Shown here: one piece after another, positions 1 to 10,640 of the stretch | Position numbering within the stretch: the first letter of the stretch is position 1 | How the letters are laid out: each line of letters opens with the position of its first letter | From: Sorex araneus | Lineage: Eukaryota; Chordata; Mammalia; Eulipotyphla; Soricidae | Assembly: GCF_027595985.1 (NCBI RefSeq) | Contig: NC_073307.1 | Span: forward strand, 35,716,234-35,780,233 | Length of the DNA stretch: 64,000 nt | Direction of reading: 5' to 3' | The notes under the pieces: model-generated | Databases searched by the model: none | What the model was told of the DNA's origin: nothing | The model's input: the letters and a program-made list of their open reading frames with translations, nothing else | Program-made: the position numbers and the translations under genes

Positions 1-26
1 ATATATGTATATACATATATACTGGT

Positions 27-121
27 TGCACTTGGGGAACCACACAGTGTACCAGAAATTGAACCCAAGTCACTTGCATGCAAGGTGAACCCACCCACTA
101 TACTGTCTTTTCCATTCCAGG
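27..121 (-). mobile_element. SINE-A, degraded fragment
   Basis: In reverse orientation this matches the middle and tRNA-like head of the shrew SINE-A family: an exit through the B-box-like segment around 80, then the stretch seen as a characteristic 'gcatgcaag' block. It is strongly diverged and lacks the 3' poly(A) part, which would lie to the left in the AT repeat. Confidence 0.6.
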
Positions 122-685
122 ACATAACCATACCATATAGATGTCATTTTACTTTAATAACCTCTCGTTGCTACATAATTTTAAAGCAAATCTTATACTT
201 TGTATACCTGGTGTCTATCTCTGGATAATATGGACAATTCCTTTTTAACTTCAAAGTGATATGTAAGTAACAAAGGTTCCTCTGTTATCACAAACCTAAC
301 CTACATTTATATTTTCACTTGTCTCTAAAAACATCTTTTATGCCTTGGTCAACTGGATCAGATTCCTAAGGTTGGTCCATGCACTTTATCTGGCAGGTGA
401 TTCTTACTGAGTCTATTCACCTCAGAGTGATTCCTCTGAAATACTCTCACATTCTTCTCCCAAGCCACATACCAAAAAACATACAAAAAACCAAATGGTG
501 AATTATCAACTCCTGAAAATTACCCACTTCTGTATTTGTTTTCTAACTTGTTACCTAACCTGGTCCTCACATTTGGAAAAACTGGAAGTCACAGGGCCTG
601 CAAGTGGAGTCACTGTAACACCCTTTAGTGGGGAGACGGAACCTGTCCTCTCAAATTTAACAGTACCCTGTATTTCTGGTACCCT
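122..685. other. Unassigned intergenic sequence
   Basis: AT-rich sequence with no repeat family or coding pattern that I recognise. The 75-codon reading frame at 495-722 runs into a degraded SINE and has no recognisable domain. Confidence 0.5.
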
Positions 686-775
686 GTGTGGTTCCTCAAG
701 TGCAAGTAGAAGTAATTCCTGAGCTCTACCAGTTCTGACTACCCTGGCAAAACAAATAAATAAAAATAAAATATA
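686..775 (+). mobile_element. SINE-A 3' half, very degraded (tentative)
   Basis: The order of words (a 'ggttcctcaag' block, a 'taattcctgag' block, then an A-rich AAATA tail) follows the 3' half of SINE-A. Divergence is high, so this is a tentative call; the head is missing. Confidence 0.4.
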
Positions 776-970
776 AATTAGCTAGCAAAATTAAAATTAA
801 AAGGGGATGAGCAAAAATTCTTGGTAATTATAGAATCTGTATAATGTAGATATTACAGTTAAACTTTTCCTATTATTTTATAAAATTTCCATTTCTGAGA
901 ATCAGGAATGGGTTGAATATTGGCTAAATAATATCATTCTCAACATTTATGGAGGTGTGAAATTTATATA

Positions 971-1216
971 GAACTGGAGCAATAGCACCACGGGTAGAGT
1001 GTTTGCCTTGCACATGGCAACCCAGGTTTGACTCCTCCGTCCCTCTTGGAGAGCCCAGCAAGCTACCGAGAGTATCCTGCCCTCATGGCAGAGCCTAGTA
1101 AGCTACCAGTGGTGTATTCGATATGCCAAAAACAGTAACAACAAGTCTCACAATGAAGACATTACTGGTGCCCTGCTAGAGCAAATCAATGAACAACGAG
1201 ACAATAGTGCTACTAC
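971..1216 (+). mobile_element. SINE-B, full length
   Basis: A tRNA-like head (about 971-1035) is followed by the SINE-B body: a CTCTTGGAGAGCCC hairpin-like word, 'caagctaccgagagtatcc', and 'gatatgccaaaaacagtaac'. The 3' tail at about 1160-1216 is the segment shared with the RTE LINE. The copy ends in a partial 8-bp repeat, not poly(A), and then runs into a (TA)n stretch. A TSD is not clear because the flank is AT-rich. Confidence 0.85.
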
Positions 1217-1265
1217 ATATATGGTATATGTATATATATATATATATATATGGAGTGTACATATA
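1217..1265. repeat. (TA)n microsatellite
   Basis: Alternating TA/TG dinucleotides, purest at about 1227-1250, directly abut the 3' end of SINE-B. Confidence 0.8.
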
Positions 1266-2100
1266 TGTCAGTATGGAAATGACATATATATATGTCAATG
1301 TACTCTGAGGTACTTTTTATTCTCACCTGGATTACTATGCAGTCTCCTGTCCTCCTCATGTTTTTTTCTCTAACCAATTTTCCACGTAAAATAAGGGTTT
1401 TTTTGTGTTTTTTTTTTCAGTGACATAAAACAGATTGTTTAAAATCACTTTAAACATTTGGGAAAACTCTTGCACTGAGAAACAAATCTAAACTCCCTGT
1501 TTTGAAAGCAGTTTAGCCATTAAAGACAAGAATGAACAGGTCTCTGGTTGCTTATTCAATCTTTTGCATCACAATTCCACCCCTGTTAACTCTGGTCCTT
1601 CATGTGACATTCCATCAGGTAGTAAACTCTCAAAAGTTCTAGCTCCTCTTTGGGTTTACATGTATGCTGTTCCCACTGCCTGAATCAACATTAATCAGAA
1701 ATTTCTGCTCCTTTGGGAAGCTGTGTCTCATCTTTGTGAAAAGAAGGCCTTTGGGATACCTTATATTAGAGACTTGAACCCTTTTTATTGAGTTCATGGT
1801 AGCAGCTTGTGATTATATGTTACTCACAATTTGTCTTTTCCACCACATTATGTTCCATTCAGGCAGGAGACATGAATTTTTATGTATCTATGTATAGTTA
1901 GCCCCTGCTATAATGCTTAGAATTTGATGAGTGGTCAATGAGTATTTTTCAAAAGAATAATATCTGAACATTTTTCTTAATCAGATTGCTTGGGATGTAA
2001 GATTTTTGTTTTGTTTTGTTTTTTGCTGCAAAACATTTCAGTATGGAAATGAAAACATGTTTAAACGTTTATCATTATCATTCCACTTTTTATTTTGTGG
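1266..2100. other. Unassigned intergenic sequence
   Basis: About 830 bp with T-runs (1384-1420, 2005-2025) and no recognisable gene, RNA or repeat family. Confidence 0.5.
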
Positions 2101-2682
2101 TTATTCACATAAAATGACAACATATTCAAATATATTCAAAATATATTCTTGTTTTAACTTTGTAGGCATAATTTTACAATGATAAAAACAGTTAATGTCA
2201 GATCTATCCCCATGACAAACTTTGTGTTCAATACAGTATTGTTGACTGTAGGTATTATATTTTAAATATTTTAGAACCTTCAGGTTTACACATTTAAACT
2301 GAAACTCTATTCTTGCTGATAGCAGCCCAGTTCTCCATTCCCAGCACCTGGCAACCATTTCTATGACTTGGATTATTTTGTACTTTATATAAAAAGAATC
2401 ATGGATTTATCCTTTGGTGTCTTACATATTTCAATGAAATCATGTCCTCAAGGTTTATCATGTTGTCCTACATTGGAGAATTTCTTTTTTTATGGATGAG
2501 TAGTATTCAGTCTATAAATATAAATAATATATATGACACATTTTCTTCCATCTGTTCTTTATTGAGCATTTTGGCATTTAGTCTGTTTCCAAGTATTGGC
2601 TACTGTAACTAGTACTGCAATGAACATTTATGTTCAGATATTTCTTTGCAATCCTGATTTCACATGCAGTTTGTGCAACCTG

Positions 2683-3175
2683 GGTAGAATTGAGGGTATC
2701 ATATTAAGTGAAGTAAGTCAGAGTGAGAACAAATACCATATGGTTTCTCTTGTGGTATATAGAGTGACAGGACAAGGGAATGGAAAGTATCAAAGTATGG
2801 CAAAAACTTGGCTCCTGATTATAGAAATGGGGATGTCAAGGAAAGCAGAATGGGAGGGAGGAGAATGAGGAGACGAACTGGTAATAATATAGAGCATTGG
2901 TAAAGGACTTGGACATTTCAGTGGTTTTAGAGAAGAAATAACTAGGTACATCAAAAAACATAATAATCAACACAATTGGAAGCCCGCTATTCAAACAGTG
3001 GTAAGTACTTTCTTCTTTTTCATTAGTTTGCTTAGAGGGAGGATAGGGAGAGGGAAAGAACATTGGTTCATTGGTGGGGTGATGCTAACAGTGGTAGTGG
3101 GTTTGGAGTTGGAGCATTGAAAACCCAAAATTCTGTTGCTAAAAGCTTTGTAAATCATGTTGCCTAAATAAAAAC
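2683..3175 (+). mobile_element. L1 3' UTR insertion, plus strand
   Basis: The block 'gaagtaagtcagagtgagaac' near 2710 and the ending 'ctttgtaaatcatgttgcctaaataaaa' near 3148-3175 match the 3' end of other L1 copies here (25733, 48550) in sense orientation. It splits the older antisense L1. No convincing TSD is visible. Confidence 0.6.
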
Positions 3176-3453
3176 ATAGACTATTTAAATGTCCCTTTTA
3201 CAATTTGGGGGATAAATAACCAGAAGTAGGATTGCTGGATCATGCAGGAATTCGTTTTTGGGTTTTTTTTTTTTTGTGGCTTTTAGTTAAAATGCCTTTC
3301 TATTTTTCAACATGACTGCATTTTGCATTCTAACTAACAGTTCACCCACATACTAATTTCCCACACCATCACCAACACTCTTCTATTCCCTTTTTTCATA
3401 ATGGCTATTTGATGGTTGTTCAGGTATTATTATTGTGGTTTCGACTTACATTT

Positions 3454-3876
3454 CTTTTTTCCCAAAAATTGTATTTTATAAAAGCATCATGAGTCATAAA
3501 GTTATTCAGAGTTGGGTTTTTGACCTACAGTATTCCATCACTAATCCCACCACCAGTGTCAACATCCCTCCACCAGTGTTCCCAGATTCCTTTTCCTATG
3601 CCCCCACTAAACCCCCAGACAACCATCTTGACAGGCACCTTTTAAATTTGGTTTTTAAGGTCTGGCTCTTTTGATTTCGGTGTTGTTGATTCTGTGGCTT
3701 GGGTATTTAGCTCTATCATTATTAGCACCACTGATGTACCTGGGTCCCTTTGACCCCTACCCCTGTTGCTTTGAATCTCTCGTATCCCCTTCTCCTTGAC
3801 TCTATTTCTTTCCTTCTTCTCCCTCTACTCTGGGGCCAAGCTTGATTTATGTCCTCCCTTTAACCATTGCATTTTT
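3454..3876 (-). mobile_element. L1 3' UTR insertion, minus strand, with 10-bp TSD
   Basis: T-rich start (antisense poly(A)), then 'cagagttgggtttttgacctac' and the C-rich 'cctccaccagtgttcccag' typical of the shrew L1 3' UTR read antisense. The flanks ACTTACATTT at 3444-3453 and 3877-3886 are a perfect 10-bp TSD. Removing the insert rejoins the older L1 ('tcgacttacattt' with 'tataattaatggtgatgagc'). Confidence 0.75.
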
Positions 3877-3940
3877 ACTTACATTTTTATAATTAATGGT
3901 GATGAGCATTTTCCATATTCTAACAAATAGTGATGATTCC

Positions 3941-5006
3941 CAGACTCAATTACTTTTTAAAGTAGAAGAAGAAAATATATAATTCACTTTATAAGACTAG
4001 CATTTGATCTAATATTAATGTCAAAAAATCAAGGATATTGGCCTATAATTTTATTTTCTTATAGTGTCATTGCTGTATGCTGCTACAGGCATGGCATAGG
4101 GTGTGAAAACCAAGAAGTCACTCTAGATCATCACAGAATTCCAGCTATGTCCTGCTAACAGATTGAGATCAGGGCAGAAGAAACAGTTATTCTTGAAAGA
4201 AAGGCACAGTGAATCATCATGGATAGGAAGGCAGTTGATCTTAAGTATTGGGAAAAAGGAGAAGATTTAGAGAGTTTTTAAAAGTCAAGACGGTAAGGAA
4301 AAATCTTCTAGTAAGCCACAAAGCTGTTGACCAGGTTGGTAAAGTAGAGGAAAAAACAGATTTAAAATGTAAAACCTAAAAAAAAAAAAAATCTAAAATC
4401 TAACTACTGCTCAGATTCTGAGTGTCATTAGAATAAAAGTTGTGATTTTACCCTCAATCCATTTGAAGTCAGTGATAGGCTACTTTTATCTAAAGCCATA
4501 ATACAACCACAAGGATACTTGGCTAGAGATTAGATGTGCTTATCCCTCTCCGGTAGCAGCATGGCAAAAGAAAGGAGGAAGCTCCTTTTTGGAGCTGATG
4601 GCAGCACATGATTAGGAGATCTCCTAAGATCAGCAGCTCAAGAAATGAGAAACATGAAAATGTTACACAGTGCAGAAATACAGTCACAGAATGAGGTGGA
4701 GAAAGAAGCCTGATGAGTTTATCAGAAAGGGATTTCAAAAGAACTTTGATAATAGTCTTGAAATATCTTGAAAAGTAAAAAGGAAATTAGAGACATAATA
4801 GAAATATCAAGGGAAACTTAAAGACATATTGAATTTAATAGAAACTAAAACCATACAAATATTTCTAAAATGCACCTTTAGCTGTGCTTATAAAAGCATC
4901 TATAACTTCAAATAGTCATATTAGAAATCTGAAAGCATAAATTAGAGATTTGCCACCTTAAGAAACTTTTAAAAAGAAGGAAATAACCCAAAGTCAACGA
5001 AAAGAA
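3941..5006. other. Unassigned intergenic sequence
   Basis: AT-rich sequence with an A13-like run at about 4380. I see no repeat family, RNA gene or coding potential. Confidence 0.5.
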
Positions 5007-5012
5007 GTTGAT

Positions 5013-6052
5013 TGTAGGATAACATAGCCTCAAGTAGTTTAAATTTATTGGGTTGTTCCCATCACAGTGCTCCCTTTCCTCTGTGCTTATTTGTAACTTC
5101 TTTCTTTGAGGTCTGTTGACTTGTAAATATTGTTTTTCTCTTCTCCATGAGTCCTTTGCATAGTTTATTCAGAGCCATGTCCTTTTGTATGGGCACAGGA
5201 AGATAGTAGTAAATGCTATGCTTTTGTAACCTGGGAGTCATTTGACTCTACATGATATTTTCCTCCTGGGCATCTGTTCTCTAGACCTAAGCCTCAGCTG
5301 CCCTTACTTCCTAGCACCCCCAAGGGCAGGGTCAATGCCCTCCCAGGGCAAGTGGTGAGCTATGTGCTACCCTGTCCAAAGCGCCTAATGCTTAACTACA
5401 GGTTAAGAGCTTGGTCATGGACAAATGCTGTCATGATCCAAAAAGTAATAACTAGATTCGGACCCTGCTAGGGTTAGGAATGATTAATCTGGCCTAAGTG
5501 CTGTAGTCTGAGTCTGTGGCAAGATGTTGCCAGGAGAGCTGCCCTACAAGCCTCAATGTATTTCTTACTGTGTCCATACAAAAATAACTAGTATTTAGAT
5601 GTTGATTCAGTTTTTGGACTGAGGAAAGGAGAAAAACACCTTAAGAGGTATTTTTGCCTGAGGCAGTCAGGAAGGGCTTTGGCATACCTCTAGGTGGTGT
5701 TTCCGTTGAATCTGGTGGGCCCTCAGGAAGGGCTTTCTTATGTTGATTTTGCTACCAGACTGTGTGTAGCCCAGAGGGCAAGGTGGAGGGAGACAAGTAA
5801 GGGTGGAGAGACTAGTGAAGAGAGGCAGAATCCAGAGAAAGGGGATCAAGGAATGAGGAGCTATAGGAGAGATTGAAAAAATGGCAACTAATCAGCAACC
5901 AGTTTGGTCCTAGTTCTTCTTTCTCCTGTCCTTGGCCAATAGCTGTCCTGATCCAGCCCATACACAGTGACTCGAGAGCACCGAATGCAGGTGGTGAGAT
6001 AGAGCCACCTGGAGAGCCCGTGAACACCCTTCAGCATGTGTAGTTTTTTACA
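5013..6052 (+). mobile_element. Solo LTR 1 of an endogenous retrovirus, 6-bp TSD
   Basis: A 1040-bp unit starting TGTAGGATAAC and ending TTTTTTACA, flanked by a perfect GTTGAT duplication at 5007-5012 and 6053-6058. It aligns along its whole length with LTR 2 at 40323-41346. The terminal TG...CA and fixed-length short duplication are those of retroviral integration. A 6-bp duplication fits class II (ERVK-like) elements, which is an inference. The poly(A) signal seen in LTR 2 appears mutated here. No internal viral genes are present. Confidence 0.85.
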
Positions 6053-6092
6053 GTTGATAATAGAAGACAGAAATCAACAAAGTAGAGAAAAG

Positions 6093-6275
6093 TAGGGACC
6101 ATAGAGACAGTATAGCAGGCAGAGTGCTTGCCATGAATGCAGATGACCTGGGTTTGACCTCCTGGTACCCCATAGATCCTCAGAGACCATCCAGGAGTCA
6201 TCCTTGCATCCAGATCCAGGAATAAGCCCTGACTCCTGCTAGGTGTGGCTCACAAGACAAACTGGAAATAAAAAG
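6093..6275 (+). mobile_element. SINE-A, degraded full-length copy
   Basis: Head ('gcttgccatgaatgcag', B-box-like 'gggtttgacctcc'), middle and an A-rich end ('actggaaataaaaagagaaa') follow SINE-A order. The copy is much diverged. Confidence 0.65.
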
Positions 6276-6571
6276 AGAAACATACTCAGGCAACTGAGAA
6301 TAGTATCATTCTTTATTTGATAAAGTAGCTTTAAAATGCATACAGTGAAAATTGTACCTAATTGTGAAATATTAGGTACATTTTTTCTAAAATTGGAAAA
6401 CAAGACTACCATCATACCTTCAACGTCATATTGGAGGTTCTACCAATGCAGTCAAAAAATAAATAAATAAAAAGCAGACATACATAAGCAAAGCAGTTTC
6501 CATTATCTATTTTGTGCTTGTGTATGTAGAGCATCCCAGGAGTGAACACATACCAAGAAGCTAAAAGAATT

Positions 6572-6754
6572 ATTTTTTATTTATTTTTTTAAAATTTTAT
6601 TTTATTATATTGAATCACCATGAAAAAAAAAAACAAAGCTTTCAGGTATAAGTCTCAGTCATATAATGATTGAAACCCCAGCCCTTCAAAACTGCACATG
6701 TTCCACCACCAAGAACCCCAATATACCCCCCTCCCACAAATCCCCCATCTAAGT
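6572..6754 (-). mobile_element. Short L1 3' end insertion with 15-bp TSD
   Basis: An antisense L1 tail of only 183 bp: poly(T)-rich start, 'ttgaatcaccatg', 'aaagctttcaggtataagtctcag', then the C-rich 3' UTR words. The target sequence GAAGCTAAAAGAATT is duplicated at 6557-6571 and 6755-6769, so both boundaries are fixed. It is a severely 5'-truncated retrotransposition event. Confidence 0.85.
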
Positions 6755-7073
6755 GAAGCTAAAAGAATTTAACAAGGTCATAGTACTATTTATTATATAA
6801 ATTTCTGTTTTATTATATAATATTAACAAAAAATTGGAAAATTAATTTGAAATATCATTCATATAACAAAATATTATTTATGTAGTAATAAAATGTTTAA
6901 TATATGTACGATTTTTGTACACTGCAAATTGCATAACACCACTTTGAGTAGACACAAGTTTATACATGCACAATGCCATTATATTAGAAGACTCTATATT
7001 AAGAAGAACACTATCCCAAAATTAATAAGTTTCAACATCCGTAAGGATACAGCAAGCTAAAATACAATGGTTA

Positions 7074-7249
7074 GTGGCTGGAGTGGTAGCACAGCGGGTA
7101 GGGCGTTTGCCTTGCACGAGGCTGACCTGGGTTCGATTCCCAGCATCCCATATGGTCCCCTGAGGTAATTCCTGAGTGCAGAGCCAGGAGTGACCCCTGT
7201 GCATCGCTGGGTGTGACCCAAAAAGCAAAAAAAAATAAATAAAATAAAA
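7074..7249 (+). mobile_element. SINE-A, young full-length copy with 16-bp TSD
   Basis: tRNA-derived head with a perfect pol III A box (TAGCACAGCGGG, 7087-7098) and B box (GGTTCGATTCC, 7130-7140), then the SINE-A body and an A-rich AAATA tail. The TSD TAAAATACAATGGTTA is at 7058-7073 and 7250-7265. The poly(A) tail and long TSD are those expected of L1 machinery. This is the best reference copy in the window for the head. Confidence 0.92.
7087..7140 (+). promoter_or_regulatory. Internal pol III promoter of SINE-A (A and B boxes)
   Basis: The A box at 7087-7098 fits TRGCNNAGYNGG exactly, and the B box at 7130-7140 fits GGTTCGANTCC exactly, 31 bases apart, as in a tRNA gene. The surrounding sequence does not fold as a clean tRNA, so this marks a tRNA-derived SINE and not a tRNA gene. 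Confidence 0.85.
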
Positions 7250-7315
7250 TAAAATACAATGGTTACCTGATTCTAAAATATAATCAAATGTAATGAGCTA
7301 GAATAACCAAAACCA

Positions 7316-7494
7316 GGGCCAGAGCGATAGTACAGTAGGAAAGATGCTTGCCTTGCATGCAGCTGACCAGGGTTTGATACCGGCATCTCATATGTTCCCT
7401 TAAGCACCAACTGGGATGATTTCTTAGTGCAGAGCCAAGAGTAACTCCTGAGCATTGCCAGGTATGGCCTCCATTCCAAAAATCTGACAAAAAG
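7316..7494 (+). mobile_element. SINE-A, diverged
   Basis: Full-length order of SINE-A from 'gggccagagcgatagtacag' to 'ccaaaaatctgacaaaaagg', with many substitutions relative to the young copy 70 bp upstream. Confidence 0.8.
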
Positions 7495-7649
7495 GAATAT
7501 CCAAAATTTTGAAGAGTACAACCGTGAAGTTGTAAGATTTAGATGAAGTGTTTTTGTTTTTTTTTTTTGTAAAATTGTAAGTACTGAAGATAGTGAAGAC
7601 ACTGATGTCATGATAGGGAAACAGATAAGTGGAACAGAAGGAAGTCATA

Positions 7650-9860
7650 TTCAATCGAAGGTTTTGCCTGACTGATGTCGCTGTTGTCCCAAAATTCCAA
7701 ATGGGATCGGACCACCATCTCCTTCGTGCAAAATTCTACTTCACAGAGCAAGGAGAAAGGTCTACAAAATTTTAGTCTAAGAAGACAACTCCCAGAATGA
7801 CCACCAACTGGGAGCTCTTTGGCACTATTGCAGCAACGTGGTAAGATGCCATCCTTGACAACATCGACGAGGAATATGATTGACTGGTTCAGCACCTCCA
7901 TGATTGTGTGAAGAATGCTGAGAGTGAGAAAGTCACAAATAGACGTCTGTCTTCGGAAACTCTCGAGCTCATTTGTCAATGTGGTGTGGCGTGAGCCTCA
8001 GGCAACCACAAGCTAACATCCAAACTCGCAAAGCTGTGCAGAAATGCGATGAAGGAAGACCTCAAAGAGAGAAGAGCAGCAGTGTTGGCCGATGCAGCAG
8101 AAGCCGGAAAAAGTATTTGCAACGCTCGCCTCTCCTTTGCCAACTACAAGACCAAGATGACTGCCCTACGACATCCTGATGGATTTATCACATCTTCCAA
8201 AAAGGCACTAGAGAGGATTATTCACGACTTCTACTCAGATTTCTTTGACAGCCATGTCCACCTGCCCACATACTAAATTCCGCAGGATGGATGTGTTGTT
8301 CCCAATGTCCTCCCTTTCGAAATCCAACACACCATTTCGTTGGTAAAGACTTGTATAGCACCTGATCCAGACAAGGTCAGACCCGAACACCTGAAGAATC
8401 TTCTGCCAATACTCATCAATACACTGGCTCGGCTCTTTACACACTACCTGTCTGAATGCAAGGTTCTGTCTCAGTGGAAAACCAGTAGGACCGTTCTGTT
8501 GTACAAGAAGGGAGACATCCATGACATTGGCAACTATCGCCCAATCTGCCTGTTGTCTGTCATCTACAAGTTGTCACTCATGTCATCCTGAATAGAATAG
8601 GCAGAACACTAGACGAAGAACAACCATGTGAGCAAGCCAGGTTCTGACGGGGATTCAGCACGATAGACCATATCCACACAGTGACCAAACTCATTGAAGT
8701 TTCGAGAGAGTTCAAGATGCCGCTCTGTCTAACATTCATCGACTTAAAGAAGGCCTTCAATTCTTTTGAAACTGAAGCGTCATCGAAGCCCTGGCCAAAC
8801 TGGGAGTCCAAACTCAGTATATCAAAATCCTCCTCGAGCTGTATTGGGGATTCGCCACCAGAATCTCACCATTCTACAAGGAAGTGATCATTGATGTAAA
8901 GAGAGCCGTGCGGCAGGGTGATACTATTTCACCGAAACTCTTCAGTGCCACCCTCGAGAACATCATGTGATGACTGGAATGGGAAGGAATGGGAGTGAAG
9001 ATAGATGGTCGGCAATTACACCACCTCCGCTTCGCTGATGACATTGTTCTCATAACACCAAACATTAGCCAAGCAGCACAAATGCTGGCCAACTTCGACC
9101 ACGAGTGTAGAAAGGTCAGATTGCAGCTGAATCTCAACAAGACGATGTTCATGAAAAACGAATTAGTCCCTGAAGCTCCATTTGCTCTCAATGGAATGAT
9201 CATCTCCAAATGCAGCAGCTATGTGTACCTGGGTCGAGAATTCAACATGAGGAACGACTTGGCGCCAGAACTGCACAGGAGGAAGAGAGCAGCGTGGAAT
9301 GCCTTCAGAAAGAGCATCAAAGAAGTGGTTAAGAGGATGAAGAACCTCCGACTCTGGGCACATCTTTTCGATTCCATAGTTCTTCCCGCACTTACATACG
9401 CCTCAGAGACCTGGGCCCTAGGCAAGCAGGAGGAGATCACTTTGGGTATCCCAAAGAGGAATCAAAAGAGCTATACTAGGAGTATCACATCTCACCCAAG
9501 TGAGAGAAGGAATCTGGAATTCTGACCTCTGTAGATAGTCAAGAATCAGGGAAGCTGTCTCATTTGCCAGGGTGTCAAAAATCAGATGGGCCAGTCATGT
9601 AATGCAATTCAGAGATGACCACTGGACTAGATCTGTTACAAACTGGATTCCACGGGATGTCAAAAGACTGCGTGGCCACCCACCAACTAGATAGTCAGAT
9701 TTCTTCATCAAATCCCTGAATGAACGATTTGAGGCTCTTCCTGTTCCTGGAGCGGGCAGATATTATTGGGCTGCACTAGCATGCAACAGGGACAAATGGC
9801 AACATTACTGTTGCCCACTCGAGCAAATCAAACATCAACATGATGACAAGTGATACAAGT
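7650..9860 (+). mobile_element. RTE-clade LINE, 5'-truncated, non-functional (copy 1)
   Basis: Translations in three frames give a broken RTE polyprotein. In order they show the end of an endonuclease domain (about 7690-7760, with the GSDHH-type block), reverse transcriptase motifs GNYRPICLLS (about 8530), FIDLKKAF (about 8735) and RQGDTISPKLF (about 8905), and the catalytic FADD at 9031-9042. A long C-terminal region runs to a TGA at 9851-9853. Frameshifts separate the pieces. The 3' UTR is only a short ACAAGTGAT-type repeat. A near-perfect flanking duplication (GAAGGAAGTCATA at 7637-7649, GAAGGAACTCATA at 9861-9873) sets the limits. This is not the ruminant BovB sequence as I know it; the protein resembles invertebrate-type RTE proteins. 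That resemblance is from recognition only. Confidence 0.85.
9791..9860 (+). other. RTE 3' terminus shared with SINE-B and SINE-C tails
   Basis: The last 20 codons of the RTE frame (DKWQHYCCPLEQIKHQHDDK, stop at 9851-9853) plus a terminal ACAAGTGAT repeat. The matching SINE-B tail can be read as WRCYWCPLEQINEQWDD at about 23366-23418. This is the presumed recognition site for RTE reverse transcriptase. Confidence 0.8.
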
Positions 9861-9873
9861 GAAGGAACTCATA

Positions 9874-10640
9874 CAAACTATTAACTGATTTTCAAACAAG
9901 ACACCAGGTCAGTACAATGGGGGAAAAAAGTATTCAAAGCAAATGGTGTGTAACAGTAGTATATATTTATGAAGACATAATGAATCTTATCCCTATCTAA
10001 CTCCATCTCAAGTGTAACTTATATAAATCACAGGACTATATAAAGGTATGCACCATAAAGTTGTGAAAGGACAAACAAAATATATACAGGACATTAGAAT
10101 AGGCAAAGATTTCAAGGAACAAGCAATTCTTCTATTGAGAGAAAATGGAGAGATATGAGAGTCTCTAAATATTTGTTTTCTGATCAAATAACTTCACTAA
10201 CAATTTGTAATTAAGAAAATGAACATAGATGTGAAATTAAAATGCATAGAGTATGAAAAGACGTTTTTACAGAGAGAGAGGGAGAGAGTGTAGATAACTC
10301 TCTCTTCTCTCATACGCACACAAACACATAGAAACATTTATACTTAGAATTTTACTTAGTGGTGGAAATTCTCAATTCCTGCAAATATTGGAAGACTCAT
10401 GGAAAATGAATCCTGATCCACCTGATATGATAACCAACACAAGAACATCTACAATACTATTTGAGTGTGAATTCCTTTCTTTGCATGTACAATTACTCCC
10501 TAAAATGAGTTCCTTAAGGCTTGAAAATATTTTTTAAGTGAAAGGTGAAATAATTATTAGAAAAAATTAATAAAGATGAAGAAAAAAGTGAACACAATGC
10601 TATGATGCATAAATAGCTATTCTAAACATTTGTGCTTGCT
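9874..10640. other. Unassigned intergenic sequence with a short (GA)n tract
   Basis: AT-rich sequence holding a purine (GA)n tract at about 10270-10290. No coding pattern or repeat family recognised. Confidence 0.5.

Larger units (their letters stand above)
2101..3940 (-). mobile_element. Old L1 LINE fragment, 3' part of ORF2, antisense and interrupted
   Basis: Read on the minus strand, 2400-2640, 3190-3443 and 3887-3940 follow the order of the L1 ORF2 3' region. On the plus strand the typical antisense words are 'gtctgtttccaagtattggctact', 'accagaagtaggattgctggatca' and 'ttaatggtgatgagcatttt'. Two younger L1 tails interrupt it (2683-3175 plus and 3454-3876 minus). It has no open frame. The left boundary is approximate. 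Confidence 0.65.

Noticed and set aside
495..722. 75-codon plus-strand frame as a small gene
   Set aside because: No known domain or gene context, and its end lies in a degraded SINE. Frames of this length are expected by chance in 64 kb.
7075..7145. tRNA gene from pol III A and B boxes
   Set aside because: Boxes are perfect, but they recur in dozens of SINE copies followed by the SINE body, and no clean cloverleaf is formed.
8989..9525. 178-codon frame as a host gene
   Set aside because: It is the RT palm and following region of the RTE LINE (FADD motif), and frameshifts cut it off from the rest of the polyprotein.
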